Shown in pieces: positions 1-7,935 of a stretch of DNA of 21,734 nt. Position 1 is the stretch's first letter, and each line of letters begins with the position of its first letter. Source of the DNA: an uncultured Acetobacter sp. (GTDB lineage: Bacteria > Pseudomonadota > Alphaproteobacteria > Acetobacterales > Acetobacteraceae). The stretch lies in contig NZ_CALLXM010000088.1 of the NCBI RefSeq assembly GCF_937875265.1, positions 1-21,734 of the forward strand. Reading direction: 5' to 3'. The translations under genes were made by a program, and so were the position numbers. Under the pieces are notes generated by a model. The model had not been told where the DNA came from and ran no database searches. It saw only the letters and a program-made list of their open reading frames with translations.

Positions 1-737
1 TGATTGTCATGGCGGGCGTGGCTTTCATGGCTGAGACAGCAAAGCTGCTGAACCCCTCCAGAAAGGTGCTTCTGCCGTCTGTTGAGGCCGGATGCTCACT
101 TGCAGATTCTATCACGGCAGCTGATGTCCGGCTTCTGCGCGCCCGTTATCCCGGCGTGCCGGTGGTGACCTACGTCAACACTTCAGCGGATGTGAAGGCG
201 GAAAGCGATATCTGCTGCACATCCGGCAATGCCCGTAAGGTCATTGAAAGTCTGGGCGTGGATGAAGTGATCATGATCCCCGATGAGTTTCTGGCGCAAA
301 ATGTGGCCAATGAAACCGGGGTCAAAATCATCACCTGGAAAGGCCATTGTGAGGTGCATGAGCGCTTCACGCCCGAAGAGATTCGCCAGTGGCGTGCCGC
401 ATGGCCGGGGCTTGTGGTTCTCGCACATCCGGAATGCCCGCCGGACGTTGTGGCGGAAGCCGATTTTTCCGGCTCGACCGCAGGCATGTCAGACTTTGTA
501 GGGTCAGGCAAAGCCGGGCGTGTGCTGCTGGTCACAGAATGTTCCATGAGCGACAATCTGGCTGTGGAACACCCGGAAGTAGAGTTTGTGCGCCCGTGTA
601 ATCTGTGCCCGCACATGAAGCACATCACGCTGTCCGCCATCCGTAAATCTCTGGAAACAATGGAAGTGGAGGTCACCGTGGACCCCAGTGTGGCAGATCG
701 TGCCCGCCTGTCCATTGAGCGTATGCTGGCTGTTTAA
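1..737 (+). CDS. nadA: Quinolinate synthase NadA (3' part, cut by window edge)
   Basis: Condenses iminoaspartate with dihydroxyacetone phosphate to quinolinate, a cytosolic step of de novo NAD synthesis that needs a [4Fe-4S] cluster. The reading frame is open from base 3 (I-V-M-A-G-V) to the TAA at 735-737, so the N-terminal part lies before the window and the ATG at 9 is internal. The three family cluster cysteines are visible: EAGCSLADS (Cys codon at 93), GHCEVHERF, and CNLCPHMK near the C-terminus. The motifs YVNTSADVKAESD and FSGSTAGMSDF are also typical. nadC follows after 30 bp in the same direction, so the two are probably one operon. nadB is not in the window and may lie upstream. Identity is secure; the only uncertainty is the missing start. 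Confidence 0.96.
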   Translation, partial: IVMAGVAFMAETAKLLNPSRKVLLPSVEAGCSLADSITAADVRLLRARYPGVPVVTYVNTSADVKAESDICCTSGNARKVIESLGVDEVIMIPDEFLAQNVANETGVKIITWKGHCEVHERFTPEEIRQWRAAWPGLVVLAHPECPPDVVAEADFSGSTAGMSDFVGSGKAGRVLLVTECSMSDNLAVEHPEVEFVRPCNLCPHMKHITLSAIRKSLETMEVEVTVDPSVADRARLSIERMLAV

Positions 738-767
738 AGCTGTTTCCCCGCTTTTTTATAAGAGAAA

Positions 768-1637
768 ATGAGAGTGTCCATGCTGCCTGCCCTGCCTGAT
801 ATCATGCTGGAACCGCTGGTGCGGGCTGGCCTGCTGGAAGATCTTGGACGCGGAGGGGACCTTACCACCAACGCCGTGCTGAAAGGAACCGAGCGCGTTC
901 GGGTTTCCCTGCGTTGCCGGGAAAAAGGCGTGCTGGCCGGGCTGGATCTTGCCAGATTGTCCTTTCATCTGATGGACCCCTCCCTGCTGTTTGAGCGCCT
1001 GAAAGTGGAAGGGGCGCAGCTGGAACCCGGTGATGTGGTGGCTGTGGTGGAAGGGTCTGCCCGTTCCATCCTGACAGGTGAGCGGGTGGGGCTAAATTTT
1101 CTGTCGCATCTCAGCGGGATTGCCACGGCAACGGCGGACATTGTGCACAGCATGGCAGGCACAAAAGCGCGCCTGTGCTGCACACGTAAAACGCTGCCGG
1201 GCCTACGGGCGGTGCAGAAATATGCTGTGCGTGCTGGCGGGGGGATCAGCCACCGTATGGGGCTGGATGACGCTATTCTGATCAAGGATAATCATATTGC
1301 GCTGGTGGGCAGCGTGCAGGAGGCCATTGCGCGGGCGCGTAAGGCTGCCGGCCATATGGTAAAAATTGAAGTTGAGGTCGACACCCCTGAGCAGTTGCAG
1401 GATGTGCTGGCGGCTGAAGCGGTGGATGCCGTTCTGCTGGACAACATGTCGGTGCCCATGCTGCGAACCTGCGTGGACATGATCAAGGGTCGCCTGGTGA
1501 CGGAAGCATCCGGGGGCATTACCCCGCTGACGGCTGCGGCCATTGCGCAAACGGGGGTTGATCTGCTTTCAGTCGGCTGGCTGACGCATTCCGTCAAAGC
1601 GCTGGATTTTGGTCTGGATTTTGAAAAGACCCTGTAA
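768..1637 (+). CDS. nadC: Nicotinate-nucleotide pyrophosphorylase (quinolinate phosphoribosyltransferase) NadC
   Basis: Converts quinolinate and PRPP to nicotinate mononucleotide, CO2 and PPi, the step after NadA. The 289-residue length is normal for the family. The PRPP/quinolinate site is intact: TRKTLPGLR at residues 139-147, the GGGISHRMGLDDAILIKDNH stretch at about 157-176, then EVEVDT and VLLDNMS of the barrel strands. The start at 768 has a purine-rich AAGAGAAA just before it. A second ATG at 780 (MLPALPD) is also possible and would remove four residues. The gene follows nadA by 30 bp. A 6-bp hairpin (ACCCTG/CAGGGT, 1629-1645) spans the stop codon, but no T-run follows, so termination there is doubtful. 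Confidence 0.96.
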   Translation: MRVSMLPALPDIMLEPLVRAGLLEDLGRGGDLTTNAVLKGTERVRVSLRCREKGVLAGLDLARLSFHLMDPSLLFERLKVEGAQLEPGDVVAVVEGSARSILTGERVGLNFLSHLSGIATATADIVHSMAGTKARLCCTRKTLPGLRAVQKYAVRAGGGISHRMGLDDAILIKDNHIALVGSVQEAIARARKAAGHMVKIEVEVDTPEQLQDVLAAEAVDAVLLDNMSVPMLRTCVDMIKGRLVTEASGGITPLTAAAIAQTGVDLLSVGWLTHSVKALDFGLDFEKTL

Positions 1638-1796
1638 GTCAGGGTTCACAAAAAAATGACTTCAGGCGTGTTTGCTCTTACGCGCGCCTTGCCACTCTTG
1701 GGGCTGGTCACGCGTTAGATTACAAAGCGTAACCCTGTCCCCTGAGTTCATTATCGGAACATCATGGGGTAATGCTCAAGAAAAAAAGGCAGCCTT

Positions 1797-3119
1797 ATGT
1801 CAGATAGTCTTCACACTGCGTCTACCATCCGGCCAGCAGACTGGTCTGAAGCGCATGTGCGGGGTTTCCTGCGCGAGATGTTTGACGCTGCCGTGGCCAG
1901 CGCCAGCCCGTTTCATGTTCTGGCCCGCTTCCTGCCGGAAAAACCCAAAGGGCGCTGTGTGGTGGTCGGGGCAGGTAAGGCTGCGGCTTCCATGGCTGCG
2001 GCGCTGGAAGCTGCATGGCCGGATGTCCCTCTGGAAGGGGTGGTGGTCACGCGGGATGGTCATGCCACGCCCACAAAGTCCATCCGTGTGCTTGAAGCCT
2101 CACATCCGGTGCCGGATGAACGCAGTGAGCAGGCTGCGCGGGATATTTTGAAGGCTGTACAGGGGCTGCGCGAGGATGATCTTGTGATCGCCCTGATTTC
2201 AGGTGGAGGCTCGGCCCTTTTGGCGCTGCCAGCGGAGGGCATTACGCTGGATGAGAAAAAGCAGATTGCTCGTAAGCTCCTGCATTCCGGCGCGACGATT
2301 ACGGAAATGAACACTGTCCGTCGTCATTTGTCAGCCATCAAAGGAGGGCGGTTGGCACAGGCCGCGTATCCGGCAACGGTTGCGACTTTGGTGATTAGCG
2401 ACGTACCGGGTGATGACCCTGCGGTCATTGCCAGCGGCCCCACCGTGCAGGATGAGACTACGGCTCAGGATGTGCTGCGCATTATTCAGAAGTATGACCT
2501 CACGCTGCCGCCCGCAGCATTGGCCGTGCTGAAGCAGGAAGATGAGGCGGCAAAGCAGACACCCCCACCCATGGCCGAAGGCAACAGCCTGACGATGATT
2601 GCAACGCCGTTCTTTGCGCTGGAAGCAGCGGCAGAGGTTGCGCGGCGGGCTGGTGTTACGCCTGTTATTCTGGGTGATGCACTGGAAGGAGAGAGTAGCT
2701 CAGCCGGGATCTTGTTTTCGGGTGTTGCACGGTCCGTCAAGCTGCATGGCCAGCCCGTCGCCGCTCCGGCTGTTCTGCTCAGTGGCGGGGAGACAACCGT
2801 GACCATCAGGCCAGGTGAAAAACCGGGGAAGGGTGGCCGCAACACTGAATTTCTGCTGGCCTGCGCACAAAGTCTGTCTGGTGAGCCGGGGATCTGGGCG
2901 ATGGCCGGGGATAGTGACGGGATTGATGGCACGGAAGACGCCGCTGGTGCCCTGATCGGCCCGCAAACTCTTGCGCGGGGTAAGGCCCTTGGCCTTAACG
3001 CAGAAGATTTTCTAAAACGCCATGACAGCTATAGTTATTTTAAAGAGCTGAGTGATTTGGTGATGACCGGTCCGACCTTGACGAATGTGAATGACATTCG
3101 CCTGATTCTGGTGCTTTAA
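1797..3119 (+). CDS. Glycerate 2-kinase, MOFRL family (often annotated TtuD / hydroxypyruvate reductase)
   Basis: Phosphorylates D-glycerate to 2-phosphoglycerate, feeding glyoxylate, tartrate or serine-derived carbon into glycolysis. The 440-residue length fits. The N-terminal DUF4147-type domain carries VVVGAGKAAASM (GAGKAA 58-63), VVTRDGH, EASHPVPDE, the nucleotide-binding LISGGGSALL (135-140) and NTVRRHLSAIKGGRLA. The C-terminal MOFRL domain shows SGGETTVTI, GKGGRNTEFLL, AGDSDGIDGTEDAAGA and the final GPTLTNVNDIRLILV. Older annotations call this family hydroxypyruvate reductase, but the MOFRL architecture marks the kinase. It lies 159 bp after nadC, probably with its own promoter: TTGGGG, 17 bp, TACAAA near 1700-1728 is a weak candidate. 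No pathway partner is adjacent, so the physiological substrate source cannot be read from context. Confidence 0.9.
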   Translation: MSDSLHTASTIRPADWSEAHVRGFLREMFDAAVASASPFHVLARFLPEKPKGRCVVVGAGKAAASMAAALEAAWPDVPLEGVVVTRDGHATPTKSIRVLEASHPVPDERSEQAARDILKAVQGLREDDLVIALISGGGSALLALPAEGITLDEKKQIARKLLHSGATITEMNTVRRHLSAIKGGRLAQAAYPATVATLVISDVPGDDPAVIASGPTVQDETTAQDVLRIIQKYDLTLPPAALAVLKQEDEAAKQTPPPMAEGNSLTMIATPFFALEAAAEVARRAGVTPVILGDALEGESSSAGILFSGVARSVKLHGQPVAAPAVLLSGGETTVTIRPGEKPGKGGRNTEFLLACAQSLSGEPGIWAMAGDSDGIDGTEDAAGALIGPQTLARGKALGLNAEDFLKRHDSYSYFKELSDLVMTGPTLTNVNDIRLILVL

Positions 3120-3135
3120 AAGGCTGTTTGCCAAG

Positions 3136-3159
3136 TGTGTCGGGTCATAATCCGGCACA
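3136..3159 (+). terminator. Possible terminator hairpin after glycerate kinase
   Basis: TGTGTCGG (3136-3143) pairs with CCGGCACA (3152-3159) over 8 bp with one G-T wobble and an 8-nt loop. It lies 16 bp past the kinase stop. The following TCTCTTTG is only loosely T-rich, so this is a weak candidate. The facing gene ends at 3246, so the hairpin lies in the convergent gap. Confidence 0.4.
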
Positions 3160-3245
3160 TCTCTTTGTCCCCTGAATACAGCGTGTTTTCGTCCAGTCTT
3201 CTGTACGGGTGACTGGGGTTCAAGGGAGCGGGAGGAATGAAAAAC

Positions 3246-3887
3246 TCACTCTTCCAGAGCGTGTTTGACAGCATCCCGTAAGGCGGGAATCACTTCGCTC
3301 TGAAACTCAGGTGTTTTCCGCTCCCACGCTCCCGTTCGCCATGAAGGGTGAGGGAGGGGGAAATACTGAGGCAGATAAGAACGGAAATTTAAAACCCGTT
3401 CAAAAACCTTACCTTTCCCCAAAGCATAATTCTGCGCGTAAGACCCGACAAGTAGGGTCAGCTTCAGGTTGGGTAGGAAGGACAGAATGCGTTCCCGCCA
3501 AAGGGATGCACATTCAGGCGGCGGTGGCCGGTCTCCCCCTTTTGGTAAAACACCCGGGTAACACAGAGCCATAGGCACAATGGCAACACGCTCTGTGTCG
3601 TAAAAAACTTCCGGGCTCATATTCAGCCAGGCGCGCAGGCGTTCGCCGGAGGCGTCGTTAAACGGGATGCCGGTATTATGCACATGCGTTCCGGGGGCCT
3701 GTCCGGCAATCAGCAAACGGGCGCGGGGGGAGAGGCGCACAACAGGGTGCGGTCCCAGTGGCAGTTTATGCGCACAGGCCTGACAGCCCCGCAGCTCATC
3801 CAGAAATCTGGCCAGAGCTTCGTCTTCCTGCCCGGCGGTGGGGCCTGCTGGAAAATCAGGTGTGTGTCTGGAAAAAAGGGACGCCAT
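3246..3887 (-). CDS. Uracil-DNA glycosylase superfamily protein, probable Fe-S type
   Basis: Probably a DNA repair glycosylase that removes uracil or a related damaged base. The 213-residue protein carries the superfamily motif A in variant form, AGQAPGTHVHNTGIPFNDAS (61-80), and a C-terminal substrate loop PHPSWRTG (179-186) with the expected HPS. Four cysteines, C35-x2-C38, C109 and C126, are spaced much like the [4Fe-4S] ligands of family 4 enzymes. The longer open frame up to 4148 runs through the adh terminator and into adhB. I therefore take the ATG at 3887 (MASLFSRHTP), although no Shine-Dalgarno is visible there. A GTG at 3920 is the alternative. The gene sits just downstream of the adhB terminator and faces glycerate kinase. 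The superfamily is clear; the exact substrate is not. Confidence 0.85.
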   Translation of the reverse strand: MASLFSRHTPDFPAGPTAGQEDEALARFLDELRGCQACAHKLPLGPHPVVRLSPRARLLIAGQAPGTHVHNTGIPFNDASGERLRAWLNMSPEVFYDTERVAIVPMALCYPGVLPKGGDRPPPPECASLWRERILSFLPNLKLTLLVGSYAQNYALGKGKVFERVLNFRSYLPQYFPLPHPSWRTGAWERKTPEFQSEVIPALRDAVKHALEE

Positions 3888-3920
3888 TGCAGGGATATGT
3901 GGTGGGCTAACCCGTTCCAC

Positions 3921-3959
3921 AATAAAAAACACCGCGATGGCAGACCCATCGCGGTGTTT
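3921..3959 (-). terminator. Rho-independent terminator of adhAB
   Basis: A perfect 14-bp stem: 3927-3940 pairs with 3946-3959 (arms contain ACACCGCGATGG and its complement), with a 5-nt loop. On the minus strand it is followed by TTTTTTATT. It lies 43 bp past the adhB stop and is the strongest terminator in the left half of the window. Confidence 0.92.
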
Positions 3960-4002
3960 CAAATCTGCCCCGGTTAAGGGGCAGGGCGAGAGAAGAAGCG
4001 GC

Positions 4003-5418
4003 TTACTGTGCTGCGTCTTCACCTGCATGGGTCTGCGGAGAGAACGTCCAGCCAGCGCCGTAAGGCTGCGGATGGAAGACACCCCATGTTGCCGTGTCAC
4101 TGCCACCAAAGCCCCAGGAGGTGGTGGAGATCGGTGCATGATCAACACGCAGCTTCTGGACGTCAGAGGCTGTAACGTTAGCCGGAGCCTTGTTACCCCA
4201 GGAGGTGCGGATGAAGTTTACGACGTCAGCCATCTGCTGGTCAGACAGAACGCTCTTGTAGCCAGGCATGGCCACAGCGGACGGAGCCCAGTTTGTTGGC
4301 GGCAGAACCGCGCCATCCACAATGATGTGGGCGACAGATGTCGGGTTTTCTGACACTACAACAGGGTTTCCAGCCAGCGGCGGGAACATACGGGCTACAC
4401 CACCACCGTCATTACGGTGACAGATAGCGCACTGTTCAACATACACGCTTGCACCAGGGGTGCCGGACGTGTTGTTGGAGTCCAGAGCCTGAGCCGTAGA
4501 GGCATCATACGTGTAGTCACCCCGTGCCGGCGGAACCGGAGGCAGAGACTTCAGGTATTTTGCCATGGCGTGCAGATCAGCATCCGTGAAGTACTGCGTG
4601 CTCCAGCCGACCACGTCAGCCATGCCGCCAAAGACGGCAGAATGGTCTGTACGGCCAGATTTCAGGAACTGGTAGAGGTCATCTTCAGACCAGCGACCAA
4701 CACCCACAACCGGGTCGTTCCGCAGGCTGGGAGCAATCCAGTTATCGATCGGTGCACCACCGGCCAGGAAGTCAGCACCGCCAGAGCCGTCGAGTGCTTT
4801 TTCCTGCATGCCGAAGCCGCGTGGCGTATGGCACGCACCGCAATGGCCCGGACCCGTGACGAGATATTCACCGCGGGCAATATCAGCATCCGTGCCCGGA
4901 GCCGGCGTGAAATCCTTGGGTGCCGGAGCAAACACGGAACGCCAGATAGACAGCGGCCAGCGCATGGACAGCGGCCAGGAAATCCCGGCAGCCTTATCAG
5001 GCTGTGCCACGGGCTTCACGCCATGCATGAAGTAGGCATACAGCGCCTTCATGTCGTCCTGCGTCATCCGTGCAAAAGACGGATAAGGCATGGCCGGATA
5101 AAGCGTGCTGCCATCCTTACGCACGCCGTGACGTACGGCTTCGTCAAATTCCTTGAACGTATAGGTGCCGATCCCGTTTGTGGGGTCCGGTGTAATGTTC
5201 GTGGAATAGATGGTGCCAATGGGGGTCTGAATAGACAGACCACCCGCGTACATCTGGCCATGCAGCGCTGTATGACAGGCTACGCAGTCACCCAGACGGG
5301 CAACGTACGCACCTTTTTTAACCAGTTCATCATCAGTGCTCTGAGCATGGGCCAGAGAAGTTCCTGCCAGAAGCCCGACAGTGACCACTCCAAGAGCGGC
5401 TTTTAGTCCTTTGATCAT
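4003..5418 (-). CDS. adhB: PQQ-dependent alcohol dehydrogenase, tri-haem cytochrome c subunit AdhB
   Basis: Subunit II of the membrane-bound quinohaemoprotein alcohol dehydrogenase. It carries electrons from the AdhA dehydrogenase subunit to ubiquinone on the periplasmic face. From the ATG at 5418 the protein has 471 residues: a Sec signal MIKGLK plus hydrophobic core, likely cut after AHA (residue 25), then three haem c sites, CVACH (45-49), CGACH (193-197) and CAICH (330-334). Length and triple-haem layout match Acetobacter AdhB. An upstream ATG at 5475 overlaps the adhA stop (TAATG) and would add 19 polar residues before the signal peptide. I prefer 5418 because the signal then has a normal n-region, but ribosome-site evidence is weak for both. 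It is transcribed with adhA and closed by the terminator at 3921-3959. Confidence 0.96.
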   Translation of the reverse strand: MIKGLKAALGVVTVGLLAGTSLAHAQSTDDELVKKGAYVARLGDCVACHTALHGQMYAGGLSIQTPIGTIYSTNITPDPTNGIGTYTFKEFDEAVRHGVRKDGSTLYPAMPYPSFARMTQDDMKALYAYFMHGVKPVAQPDKAAGISWPLSMRWPLSIWRSVFAPAPKDFTPAPGTDADIARGEYLVTGPGHCGACHTPRGFGMQEKALDGSGGADFLAGGAPIDNWIAPSLRNDPVVGVGRWSEDDLYQFLKSGRTDHSAVFGGMADVVGWSTQYFTDADLHAMAKYLKSLPPVPPARGDYTYDASTAQALDSNNTSGTPGASVYVEQCAICHRNDGGGVARMFPPLAGNPVVVSENPTSVAHIIVDGAVLPPTNWAPSAVAMPGYKSVLSDQQMADVVNFIRTSWGNKAPANVTASDVQKLRVDHAPISTTSWGFGGSDTATWGVFHPQPYGAGWTFSPQTHAGEDAAQ

Positions 5419-5474
5419 CGTTTTTACCACTGTATCGCTTGTGTGCCGAATGACGTCATGACTCTGCCGGACCA

Positions 5475-7703
5475 TTACGGCGTAATGCCGAGGGTCGCGT
5501 TTTCAGGAATGCCCTTGTCATTCTTGCGAGCATCCACTTCACGCTGATAGGTCTCGTTTGCACGCTTGATGATGAACTGGCGGATAGCCTCGATCTCATC
5601 AGGCTTCATGCTCGTATCAAAACGATCCATGCCGTAGGCGGTCAGAGCGCCACGACCGACAACATTATAGAATGCATCCTGATGGCGGATTGAGCCGGAC
5701 CAGCGCAGATCAGGCAGAACGCCCGCACCTTCTGCGTTATCGCCATGGCAGGCGGCGCAATAGGTCTGGAACTGGAAGTAGCCGTTGTCTGTCACCTTGG
5801 TGTCATACTGTGCCGGCGGCTTCACGGGCAGGAAGCCTTTGTCGTTCTGCGGGGGCAGAACAGCATTGCCATCAAGAGAGAAAGCCACAACGCGGGAATG
5901 GTTGACTGTCCAGCCAGACGTACGGGCCAGACCACCCAGGAAGAACGGGTAGATACCGCCCCAGCCCACTTCCACGGCCACATACTGCTTGCCCTGTGCC
6001 TTATAGGTAATGGGCGGGGCAATAATGCCGCTCTGTGCGTCAAAGTGGAACAGGTCAGCGCCGTTCGTTGCGTCGTAGGCGTGGAATTCACCGTTTGCCA
6101 GACCCTGGAACAGGAGGTCACCGCCTGTTGCAAGAAGACCACCGTTCCACGGGCCTTTATGGTCAACAACCCATGCTGCCTGCTGCTTCTTCGGATCCCA
6201 GGCGACAATCCAGCCCTTCAGATCTTTCATGAATGCTGTGCGGGCTTCGGGGGTGTCGGGAAGGCCTGCTTTGGCCATATCCAGACCAAGGTTCCAGGAG
6301 TCCGGGTGGGCCTTGAAGCCACCAACCTGACTTTTATACAGGAACGGAACCTGCTGCGCCGGGATATAGACCAGACCCGTTTTAGGGCTGTAGGCCATGC
6401 CAGCAAAGTTATGCCCGCCCAGATCGCCCGGAATGCCGTACCATTCTTTCCCGTTCAGGGTGTACAGCGCATCAGGGTTATAGATCGGACGACCGGTCTT
6501 CGGGTCGAGGCCCTGCGCCCAGTTCTGGTACACATAGTTGTTGCCGGACAGGAATTCACCCGTCTTGGCATCAAGAATGTAGAAGAAGCCGTTCTTGGGA
6601 GCGTGCACGATAACGTGGCGCTTTTCCCCGTTAATCGGCAGATCAATAGTCATGATCTGCTGGACCGAGGTGTAATCCCACTGGTCCATCGGTGTTTCCT
6701 GGAAATGCCAGACGTATTCGCCGGTTTCAGGCTTAACAGCGACAATGCTACCCAGGAACAGGTTATCGCCAATCCCGTCAGAACGATATTTGTAGTTCCA
6801 GGGAGAGCCGTTACCGACTGCCAGATAAACCAGATCGGCTTCCGGGTCATAAACAATGGAATCCCAGACCGTGCCGCCGCCGCCCTGCTTCGTCCAGGCA
6901 CCCGTGGGGCTCCAGGTCTTGTAGGCTTTGTTCATCAGCGCGGAGTCTGATGCAGCGTGGTCAGGCTGGTTCTTGTTGTTGGGAACCGTGTAGAAGCGCC
7001 AGTCCATCTTGCCGGTTTCAGCATCGTAAGCGGTTACGAAACCACGTGCGCCGAACTCGGACCCGCCGTTGCCAATTAGCACGCGGCCTTTTGCCACACG
7101 CACAGCACCGTCAACCGTGTAGGAACGCTGCTGGCCCAAAGAGGCATCCTTGGGGATGGTGTTCACGCTCCACACCAGCTTGCCGGTTTTGGCATCCAGT
7201 GCGATCAGGCGACCATCAAATGTTCCAAAAAAGACCTTGCCGTTCCAGTATGCAGCGCCACGGTTAACCGTGTCACAGCAACCTTTGTCAGCAATGTTGC
7301 CGGGTGTGCGCGGATCATAGGCCCACAGCAGTTTGCCGGTCGCGGCGTCAAGCGCCTTCATTTTGGACCAGTTGGTGGTCGCGTACATCACGCCGTCCAC
7401 AACCAGAGGCGTGCCTTCCTGCCCACGGTTTGTGTCCAGGTCATAGAACCAGGCCAGCTTCAGGTTACCAACGTTGGAGCGGTTGATATCTTCAAGCGGG
7501 CTGAAGCGCTGTTCCGTGTAGGTACGGCCGTAAGAAAGCCAGTTTTCGGGGTGATCATCCGCATGGATAATCGCTTCCCCTGTATTGCTTTGGGCGTCAG
7601 CGTAAGCAGGCACGGCCGCATACGGCAGTGATGCGGCGCAGATCGTTCCAGCCGCGAGAATTCCTAGCAGCGAACGTCTCTTGGCGGAGGCGGGGCGGGT
7701 CAT
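5475..7703 (-). CDS. adhA: PQQ-dependent alcohol dehydrogenase, dehydrogenase subunit AdhA
   Basis: Subunit I of the periplasmic ethanol-oxidising complex of acetic acid bacteria; it oxidises ethanol to acetaldehyde. The 742-residue length is typical. An N-terminal signal (KRRSLLG then a hydrophobic run) is probably cut after AYA at residue 35. The eight-bladed quinoprotein propeller follows, with repeated A-x-D-x-x-T-G-K-x-x-W motifs, the vicinal disulphide Cys142-Cys143 next to the PQQ site (GCCDTVNRG), and WDSIVYDPEADLVYLAVGNG. A C-terminal cytochrome c domain has one haem site, CAACH at 649-653. The start has GAGG 10 nt upstream. adhB begins at or just after the stop, so the two are one transcript. 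The small third subunit is not encoded here. The gene avoids codons that would make antisense stops, consistent with high expression. Confidence 0.97.
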   Translation of the reverse strand: MTRPASAKRRSLLGILAAGTICAASLPYAAVPAYADAQSNTGEAIIHADDHPENWLSYGRTYTEQRFSPLEDINRSNVGNLKLAWFYDLDTNRGQEGTPLVVDGVMYATTNWSKMKALDAATGKLLWAYDPRTPGNIADKGCCDTVNRGAAYWNGKVFFGTFDGRLIALDAKTGKLVWSVNTIPKDASLGQQRSYTVDGAVRVAKGRVLIGNGGSEFGARGFVTAYDAETGKMDWRFYTVPNNKNQPDHAASDSALMNKAYKTWSPTGAWTKQGGGGTVWDSIVYDPEADLVYLAVGNGSPWNYKYRSDGIGDNLFLGSIVAVKPETGEYVWHFQETPMDQWDYTSVQQIMTIDLPINGEKRHVIVHAPKNGFFYILDAKTGEFLSGNNYVYQNWAQGLDPKTGRPIYNPDALYTLNGKEWYGIPGDLGGHNFAGMAYSPKTGLVYIPAQQVPFLYKSQVGGFKAHPDSWNLGLDMAKAGLPDTPEARTAFMKDLKGWIVAWDPKKQQAAWVVDHKGPWNGGLLATGGDLLFQGLANGEFHAYDATNGADLFHFDAQSGIIAPPITYKAQGKQYVAVEVGWGGIYPFFLGGLARTSGWTVNHSRVVAFSLDGNAVLPPQNDKGFLPVKPPAQYDTKVTDNGYFQFQTYCAACHGDNAEGAGVLPDLRWSGSIRHQDAFYNVVGRGALTAYGMDRFDTSMKPDEIEAIRQFIIKRANETYQREVDARKNDKGIPENATLGITP

Positions 7704-7743
7704 GCGTTAGCGTCCTCGACTGATATTAAGGTGAGGAAAGAAG

Positions 7744-7767
7744 AAAAAAAAGCCGGCAGGCCGGTTT
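7744..7767 (-). terminator. Terminator-like hairpin with T8 run in adhA leader
   Basis: On the minus strand, CCGG-CCTG-CCGG with flanking AAA/TTT pairing (one bulged C) is followed by eight Ts (A-run 7744-7751 on plus). It ends about 40 bp before the adhA ATG. The stem is short, so it may be a weak terminator for the upstream gene, an attenuator, or chance. Confidence 0.4.
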
Positions 7768-7779
7768 CTCACACTCAGC

Positions 7780-7810
7780 CAATCAGGCCAGTTTCTGTCA
7801 ATCACGCCAG
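7780..7810 (-). repeat. 12-bp direct repeat upstream of adhA
   Basis: CAATCAGGCCAG (7780-7791) and CAATCACGCCAG (7799-7810) differ at one base and start 19 bp apart. On the coding strand of adhA they read CTGGC(G/C)TGATTG twice, with a 7-bp spacer. The upstream copy overlaps the TTGACA hexamer. Two near-identical sites about two helix turns apart look like a binding site for a regulator. Confidence 0.6.
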
Positions 7811-7935
7811 ATGAATAGCAGCCTCCATGTTCCTGGATATTATCTAGCCGTTACAGAGGCGTAGAGCCGGTAAATTGGCGGCGTGAAGCGCGAAAATATT
7901 TGTGACGGGTTCTGTTATAACAAAAACAAAAAGAC

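Larger units (their letters stand above)
7704..7935 (-). promoter_or_regulatory. adhA upstream region
   Basis: This 232-bp gap must hold the adhA promoter unless adhA is read through from the gene at 7936-8511. On the minus strand I see TTGACA at 7802-7797 with no good -10 box 15-19 bp further on, GATAAT at 7844-7839 without a clear -35, and a 10-bp palindrome TGTTATAACA at 7913-7922. A direct repeat and a hairpin with a T-run (listed separately) lie nearer the gene. The transcription start cannot be fixed from sequence. Confidence 0.5.

Noticed and set aside
3888..4148. N-terminal extension of the UDG-like frame
   Set aside because: It runs through the adhAB terminator and the 3' end of adhB and encodes no conserved sequence.
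4417..5406. 329-codon open frame on the plus strand opposite adhB
   Set aside because: Antisense shadow of adhB, with no domain and an arginine-rich composition typical of such frames.
5745..6950. 401-codon open frame on the plus strand opposite adhA
   Set aside because: Antisense shadow of a conserved gene; no recognisable domain and no ribosome site noted.
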